Positions 5,173 to 9,138 of a stretch of 9,138 nucleotides of DNA are shown one piece after another. Positions within the stretch are counted from its first letter, which is position 1. Each line of letters starts with the position of its first letter. The notes beneath the pieces are model-generated. The model saw only the letters and a list, made by a program, of their open reading frames with translations. It was not told the DNA's origin and did no database searches. The position numbers were made by a program, and so were the translations under genes. This DNA comes from Streptomyces sp. NRRL WC-3742 (GTDB lineage: Bacteria; Actinomycetota; Actinomycetes; Streptomycetales; Streptomycetaceae), in NCBI RefSeq assembly GCF_000720635.1, contig NZ_JOCF01000128.1, forward strand, positions 1 through 9,138. Reading direction: 5' to 3'.

Positions 5173-6063
5173 ATGCGACGCAAGCTGAAGGGCGAGGGGC
5201 GGACCGCCCTCCTCTTCCTCACACCGCTGTTCCTGGCCTACGCGGTCTACTACGCCTACAGCTTCTGGTTCCTGATCGGCACCAGCTTCACCAAGGTGTC
5301 GATCAACTTCTCCAACGCCGTCGAAGTCGGCTGGCGGAACTACCAGTTGCTGCTGGAGGACCACGCCTTCCTGACGGCCATCCGCAACAACCTTCTCTTC
5401 GCGGCGGGCAGCATCGCGGTCTCGCTCACCCTGGCGTTCGTCATCGCCGTCATGCTAGCGTCCGGCATCGGCGGTCGCCGACTGTACTACGCCATCTTCC
5501 TGGTCCCGGCCCTGACCCCGATCGCGCTCATCGCGACCGTGTTCGGCCGGATGCTCCAGTACCAGGACGGCGCGCTCAACGAAGGGTTGCGCTCGATCGG
5601 CCTGGGCGGACTGGCCCAGCACTGGCTGACCGAGCCCGGCTGGGCATTCGCCTCCGTCCTCGGGCTGTTCGCCTACCTGATCGGTCTGCCGATCATGTAC
5701 TACACGGCGGACCTCGCCGCGATGCGCACCGACGTCCTGGAAGCAGCGGTCCTGGACGGCGCCGGACCGCTGCAGATGATGCGCGCCGTCATCCATCCGA
5801 TGATGCGCAGCACCCACCTCACCGTGACGCTCGCCCTCCTGCTCGGCTCCTTCCGGGCGTTCGAGGTGGTGCTGCTCTCCACGGGCGGCGGTCCCGACGA
5901 CACCACCGAGATCGTCGGCACCTACACCTACCGCTACGTCACCTCCGGCGGTTCCACGATCGGCTACGCCTCGGCGGCATCCGTGCTCGTCCTGCTCGTG
6001 GCGCTGCTCGTGTCGGCCGTACAGGCCCTGGTCACCAGGACGAGGAAGGGAGAGGCCCGATGA
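5173..6063 (+). CDS. Sugar ABC transporter permease, MalF/UgpA-like
   Basis: This 296-residue integral membrane protein is half of the translocation channel of a CUT1-type sugar importer. It shows six hydrophobic segments at about 12-35, 73-97, 106-126, 157-177, 214-236 and 265-287. The cytoplasmic coupling loop is clear at residues 190-209, with EAAVLDGAG followed by a conserved Ile and Pro, where the ATPase docks. The start has GAAAGG 6 nt upstream. The gene's last four bases overlap the next permease (ATGA), so the two are translationally coupled. No ATP-binding gene is present on either side within the window. In streptomycetes such importers commonly share one ATPase, MsiK, encoded elsewhere, and I infer the same here. 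Confidence 0.94.
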   Translation: MRRKLKGEGRTALLFLTPLFLAYAVYYAYSFWFLIGTSFTKVSINFSNAVEVGWRNYQLLLEDHAFLTAIRNNLLFAAGSIAVSLTLAFVIAVMLASGIGGRRLYYAIFLVPALTPIALIATVFGRMLQYQDGALNEGLRSIGLGGLAQHWLTEPGWAFASVLGLFAYLIGLPIMYYTADLAAMRTDVLEAAVLDGAGPLQMMRAVIHPMMRSTHLTVTLALLLGSFRAFEVVLLSTGGGPDDTTEIVGTYTYRYVTSGGSTIGYASAASVLVLLVALLVSAVQALVTRTRKGEAR

Positions 6064-6893
6064 GCGCGAACGGCGGCTTCGGGCTGCTCGTGCGCCGGCG
6101 CCGGGACCGGTACATCGCGCAGGCGCTGCTCGTGGCGACCGCGCTGCTGTGGCTGGTCCCCGCCTGGTCGGCTCTGCGTGAGGCCCTCAAGGCCGGCGGG
6201 TTCTCGAACTTCACCTCGCTGTTCAGCGATCCGCTGGGCGGCATCCCGGTCTGGCGCACCTACCTCAACAGCCTGCTCAACGGAGTCGTGCACGCCGCGG
6301 TGGTGCTGTTCGTCTCGCTCCCCGCGGGATACGCCTTCGGCAAGCTGCGCTTCCGCGGCCGTGAGGCGCTGTACTACGGGACCATCCTGTTCCTGGCCAT
6401 CCCCGGAACCGCGATCCTGGTGCCGCTCTACCACGTGACGCAGCAACTGGACCTGTTCAACAGCCACTTGGGGGTCGGGCTGCCCGAGGCGGCGCTCACC
6501 GTCCCGTTCGGCGTCCTGCTGATGCGCAACTACGCGGAGAACGTGCCCGACACCCTGCTGGAGGCGGCCATCATGGACCGCGCCGGACACTTCCGGATCT
6601 TCACCCGGATCTTCGTCCCGATCGCCCGGCCCGCGATCGTCAACCTGACCGTGCTGTGCTTCATGTGGTCCCTGCAGGACTACCTCTGGCCGAGCGTCCT
6701 CAACACCGAGCCCGACATGACCACCGCCGCCCAGGCCGTCTCCAGCTTCCACAACGCCCTGTCGGCCTCCCCGGTCGACTCCGCGCGCTACAGCGCCAGC
6801 CTGGTCCTGCTCGCCGTCCCCGCCGTGCTGCTCGTCGTCCTCGGCCAGCGCTTCATCACCAACGGCCTCACCAGCGGCGCCACCAAGGACTGA
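6060..6893 (+). CDS. Sugar ABC transporter permease, MalG/UgpE-like
   Basis: This 277-residue second membrane subunit pairs with the preceding permease to form the heterodimeric channel. An Arg-rich N-terminus (VRRRRDR, 11-17) precedes the first membrane segment (about 19-39). Further segments lie at about 72-93, 104-124, 139-156, 190-208 and 246-263. The coupling-loop motif is EAAIMDRAG (168-176) ending at Pro187; it has Arg where the consensus has Gly, which is common among MalG-type subunits. ATG 6060 overlaps the upstream TGA by four bases, with a GGAAGGGAGAGG purine run before it. After its stop at 6893 come 143 nt with a stable hairpin before the secreted enzyme gene. Confidence 0.94.
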   Translation: MSANGGFGLLVRRRRDRYIAQALLVATALLWLVPAWSALREALKAGGFSNFTSLFSDPLGGIPVWRTYLNSLLNGVVHAAVVLFVSLPAGYAFGKLRFRGREALYYGTILFLAIPGTAILVPLYHVTQQLDLFNSHLGVGLPEAALTVPFGVLLMRNYAENVPDTLLEAAIMDRAGHFRIFTRIFVPIARPAIVNLTVLCFMWSLQDYLWPSVLNTEPDMTTAAQAVSSFHNALSASPVDSARYSASLVLLAVPAVLLVVLGQRFITNGLTSGATKD

Positions 6894-6942
6894 CCCGGCC
6901 CCCCGACCGCCCTCGACCGCGCCCCCTCGGCGCCACAGACCA

Positions 6943-6972
6943 CCGACCCGCCCGCCGCCCGGGGCGGGTCGG
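6943..6972 (+). terminator. Perfect 11-bp hairpin between permease and secreted enzyme genes
   Basis: Positions 6943-6953 (CCGACCCGCCC) and 6962-6972 (GGGCGGGTCGG) pair perfectly around an 8-nt loop, 50 nt after the permease stop. No U-tract follows. In high-GC actinobacteria such hairpins can act as terminators, partial attenuators or processing sites. The next gene begins 64 nt later and I see no convincing promoter for it. A leaky structure that lowers expression of the secreted enzyme relative to the importer is therefore at least as likely as full termination. Confidence 0.5.
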
Positions 6973-7036
6973 GGCCGGGCCCCTCGCCCCATCGCCCGGA
7001 ACTCCACGGAAGATCCCCCACCTCTCAGGAGTCCTC

Positions 7037-9138
7037 ATGAAACGCAACAGACGGCTGGTGCCGGTGGCCTGCGCCATCGGGCTGCTCGCCGGCCTCGTCA
7101 TCCCGGCGACCTTCGCCTCGGCGGCCGACGGGTCCTCGATCGCCTCCGGCGAGGTCGAGGTGGTGTTCGACACGGCCAACGGCCTGCCCAGCCGGTACGC
7201 CTTCGCCGCCTGGTCGAACGCGTCGCTGCGCGGACACGACATCGGCAGCGGTGGCGGCCGACTGGCCGCGGCCTCCCGCGACAGCTCCGGCGGCGAGTTC
7301 TCCGGCACGGACTCACTGCGCCTCAACCGGGTCGAGAAGACCTCCGCGACGACCGCGAAGGTCTTCTACGACGCGTACTGGAGCGACGGCACCACCAGGA
7401 CCGCGTCGCTGGCGATCCAGTACGTCGTCACCGGGACCAACGTCGACATCAGTCTCCAGAACGTCACCGAGACCCCTGGCTACCAGCTGATCTCGGTGAA
7501 CCTGCCCAGCCTTCTGACGGTGCGCGAGGAGGACGGCGGCGCGCCGTGGGTCCTGGACGCCAACGGCGGCGGCCGCCTCAACCCGCTCGCCAACGTGAAG
7601 ATGGACAAGGACGAGGAGGGCAACGACAAGGACCACGCCACCAAGCCGCAGTTCGTGTACACCCCGGAGGGCTACAACTCGCCGTACTACCCGGTCGACG
7701 GGGTCGGGACCACGGCGGCCACGGGCTCGCTCGAGCTCACGGGCTTCCTCGACGAGACCTTCGCCTCGGTGTACTTCAGCGGGTCGAAAAGGCACTACAC
7801 CGCGGGCGTCGGTGCGCAGTACCGGGTCCGCGGCGGCACGTCGACCCCGAACATCCTGGTCAACCAGCCGGAGATCGCCCGGCTGACCTTCGCCGGGGAC
7901 TACGACAAGAACGGCGTCGTGGACTGGCTGGACCTGGCCAAGCGCATGCGCGACCAGGCCCCGGTCATCCCCTCGCACTACTACGACGACAAGTTCGTCT
8001 ACCAGGTGCTCGGCCAGCTGGGCCACAGGGACGCGGAGCTCAAGTACGCCGCCGCCGAGCGCCTGGCCGGCCGCGTGTCGAACCTGCTCGACGGCAACCC
8101 CCAGGTGATGCAGATGGCCGGCATCTTCGAGGGCGGGCACGACACCATCGAGCCCAACTGGACCCAGCCCAACGGCGAGCTCGGGGGACTGTCCGGCTGG
8201 AAGACGGCGAAGGCCAACGCCGCCAACCTGTACAACACCAACCTGACCTCCGACGACAACTACGACGACCAGTACAAGAGCAAGTGGAGCTGCAACAAGG
8301 ACGTCCCCAGTGCCTGCCAGAACGACGACGACATCACCCGGACCATCGACAACAACCTGCAGACCTTCAACGCCTGGAACGGCGTCGACACGAGTTACAT
8401 CGCGGGCATGAAGAAGTACGTCGACAGCGGCCGCGCGCTGGCCCGGGCCGACGGCACCATCACCACGGTCGGCCTGCACGACGGCGCCCTGATCGACGCC
8501 ATGACCTGGTGGTCGCACCGCCACGACTGGGATCCGGCCCACCCGGCCAGCGCCGTCGACAACCTCACCGGCGGCAAGTTCAAGATCCTCGAGGAGTACG
8601 CCAGGTACGGCGTTGCCGTCAACGGCGAGATGGAGCGGTACCCGTTCCTGGGGAAGGTCGCCCTCACCGTGGACGGACCGCAGGGCGGTGGCTGGGTCGG
8701 GGGCCCCGAGACCGAAGTGCCCTTCATGGCGACGGTGCTGCGCCACACCCAGATCTACGGCGGGACGAAGGACGACGCCTTCCCGACGGCCCTGGAGTCC
8801 GACCCCAAGGCCGTGCTGCTGCACAACGTCCGGTCGGCGCGCTGGATCGACGGGAAGACCAGGGACCAGGACATCGCCGATGCCTACTATCTCGGGTACC
8901 GGCCGTGGATGCTGCTGTCCAAGCTCGACGTGGACACCTTCAGCCGCAGCGACGACAAGAAGTCGATCACCGAGACCCTCAAGGACGGCTCCGGCAACAC
9001 CGCGTCGATCACGATCAACTACGAGAAGAACGAGTTCTCGGCCGTCTACAACGGCACGAAGATCATGGACGGTTACAGCGTGACGGTGCCGATGGACAGC
9101 AACCGGATCGCGTTCTACTCCCGCACCGACCAGAAGCT
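7037..9138 (+). CDS. Secreted GH101-like glycoside hydrolase candidate (3' end outside window)
   Basis: The frame from ATG 7037 stays open for 700 codons to the window edge. AGGAG (7027-7031) lies 5 nt upstream. Residues 1-30 form a classic Sec signal (KRNRR, hydrophobic core, cleavage near ASA-AD). After a beta-rich N-terminal region comes an EF-hand-like loop at 288-299 (Asp288, Asp290, Asn292, Gly293, Asp296, Asp299), then WLDLAKRMRD, YYDDK (315-319), GGHDT (366-370), DDNYDDQYK (406-414), HRHDWDP (494-500) and GVAVNGEMERY (525-535). From memory, the order calcium-type loop with DW-D-A, YYDDK, NYDD and a late Glu resembles GH101 and related endo-alpha-N-acetylgalactosaminidase-like proteins. 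Asp487 and Glu531 are only guesses for catalytic residues. Two cysteines, 8296-8298 and 8326-8328, could form a disulfide. It could also belong to an uncharacterised relative of GH101/GH129. Its place after the importer suggests that it supplies the imported glycan. Confidence 0.8.
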   Translation, partial: MKRNRRLVPVACAIGLLAGLVIPATFASAADGSSIASGEVEVVFDTANGLPSRYAFAAWSNASLRGHDIGSGGGRLAAASRDSSGGEFSGTDSLRLNRVEKTSATTAKVFYDAYWSDGTTRTASLAIQYVVTGTNVDISLQNVTETPGYQLISVNLPSLLTVREEDGGAPWVLDANGGGRLNPLANVKMDKDEEGNDKDHATKPQFVYTPEGYNSPYYPVDGVGTTAATGSLELTGFLDETFASVYFSGSKRHYTAGVGAQYRVRGGTSTPNILVNQPEIARLTFAGDYDKNGVVDWLDLAKRMRDQAPVIPSHYYDDKFVYQVLGQLGHRDAELKYAAAERLAGRVSNLLDGNPQVMQMAGIFEGGHDTIEPNWTQPNGELGGLSGWKTAKANAANLYNTNLTSDDNYDDQYKSKWSCNKDVPSACQNDDDITRTIDNNLQTFNAWNGVDTSYIAGMKKYVDSGRALARADGTITTVGLHDGALIDAMTWWSHRHDWDPAHPASAVDNLTGGKFKILEEYARYGVAVNGEMERYPFLGKVALTVDGPQGGGWVGGPETEVPFMATVLRHTQIYGGTKDDAFPTALESDPKAVLLHNVRSARWIDGKTRDQDIADAYYLGYRPWMLLSKLDVDTFSRSDDKKSITETLKDGSGNTASITINYEKNEFSAVYNGTKIMDGYSVTVPMDSNRIAFYSRTDQK

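Noticed and set aside
3705..5222. 505-codon open frame on the minus strand opposite the binding-protein gene
   Set aside because: Shadow of the lipoprotein gene. Its composition is typical of antisense GC-rich frames, and it has no convincing RBS or domain.
7313..8824. 503-codon open frame on the minus strand opposite the secreted enzyme
   Set aside because: Val/Gly/Arg-rich shadow frame. The plus strand encodes a continuous secreted protein with signal peptide and motifs across the same span.
1..9138. tRNA, rRNA, CRISPR array, insertion sequence, attachment site or riboswitch
   Set aside because: I saw no cloverleaf-like sequence, spaced direct repeats, transposase motifs or terminal inverted repeats on reading both strands. 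Gene content is a coherent sugar-use locus without signs of a mobile element.

Overview
The window is high-GC (roughly 70%) actinobacterial DNA. G/C-ending third codon positions, a Tat-like lipoprotein signal, a carbohydrate ABC importer without its own ATPase and promoters of the TTGAC/TAGRRT type all point to Streptomyces or a close relative. This assignment is inferred from style, not from a marker gene.

Layout. Positions 1-3524 are read leftward and 3771-9138 rightward, from a shared 246-bp divergent control region (3525-3770). Leftward, in transcription order: (i) a 690-residue protein (3524-1452) joining a complete GntR/FadR-type regulator (winged helix plus FCD ligand domain) to a complete GH29 alpha-L-fucosidase; (ii) a ROK-family sugar kinase-like protein (1274-273) with its own AT-rich promoter/operator-like island; (iii) the signal peptide of a secreted protein that runs off the left edge (100-1). 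Rightward: a sugar-binding lipoprotein (3771-5099), two CUT1-type permeases (5173-6063 and 6060-6893, translationally overlapped), and a large secreted protein with an EF-hand-like loop that resembles GH101-type glycosidases (7037 to beyond the right edge).

How it may work together (inference). The exported enzyme would release oligosaccharides from a glycan. The lipoprotein and permeases would import them, powered by a shared ATPase encoded elsewhere. The cytoplasmic regulator-fucosidase would remove fucose, and the ROK kinase may phosphorylate a released sugar. Because the fucosidase is covalently part of a DNA-binding repressor-type protein, the enzyme may itself be the sensor. The control region supports such a circuit. 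GACC/GGTC palindromes cover the predicted promoter of the fusion gene, and a 15-bp element matching part of this cluster at 12 of 15 positions lies just downstream of the predicted importer promoter. The regulator-glycosidase fusion is the most unusual feature of the window.
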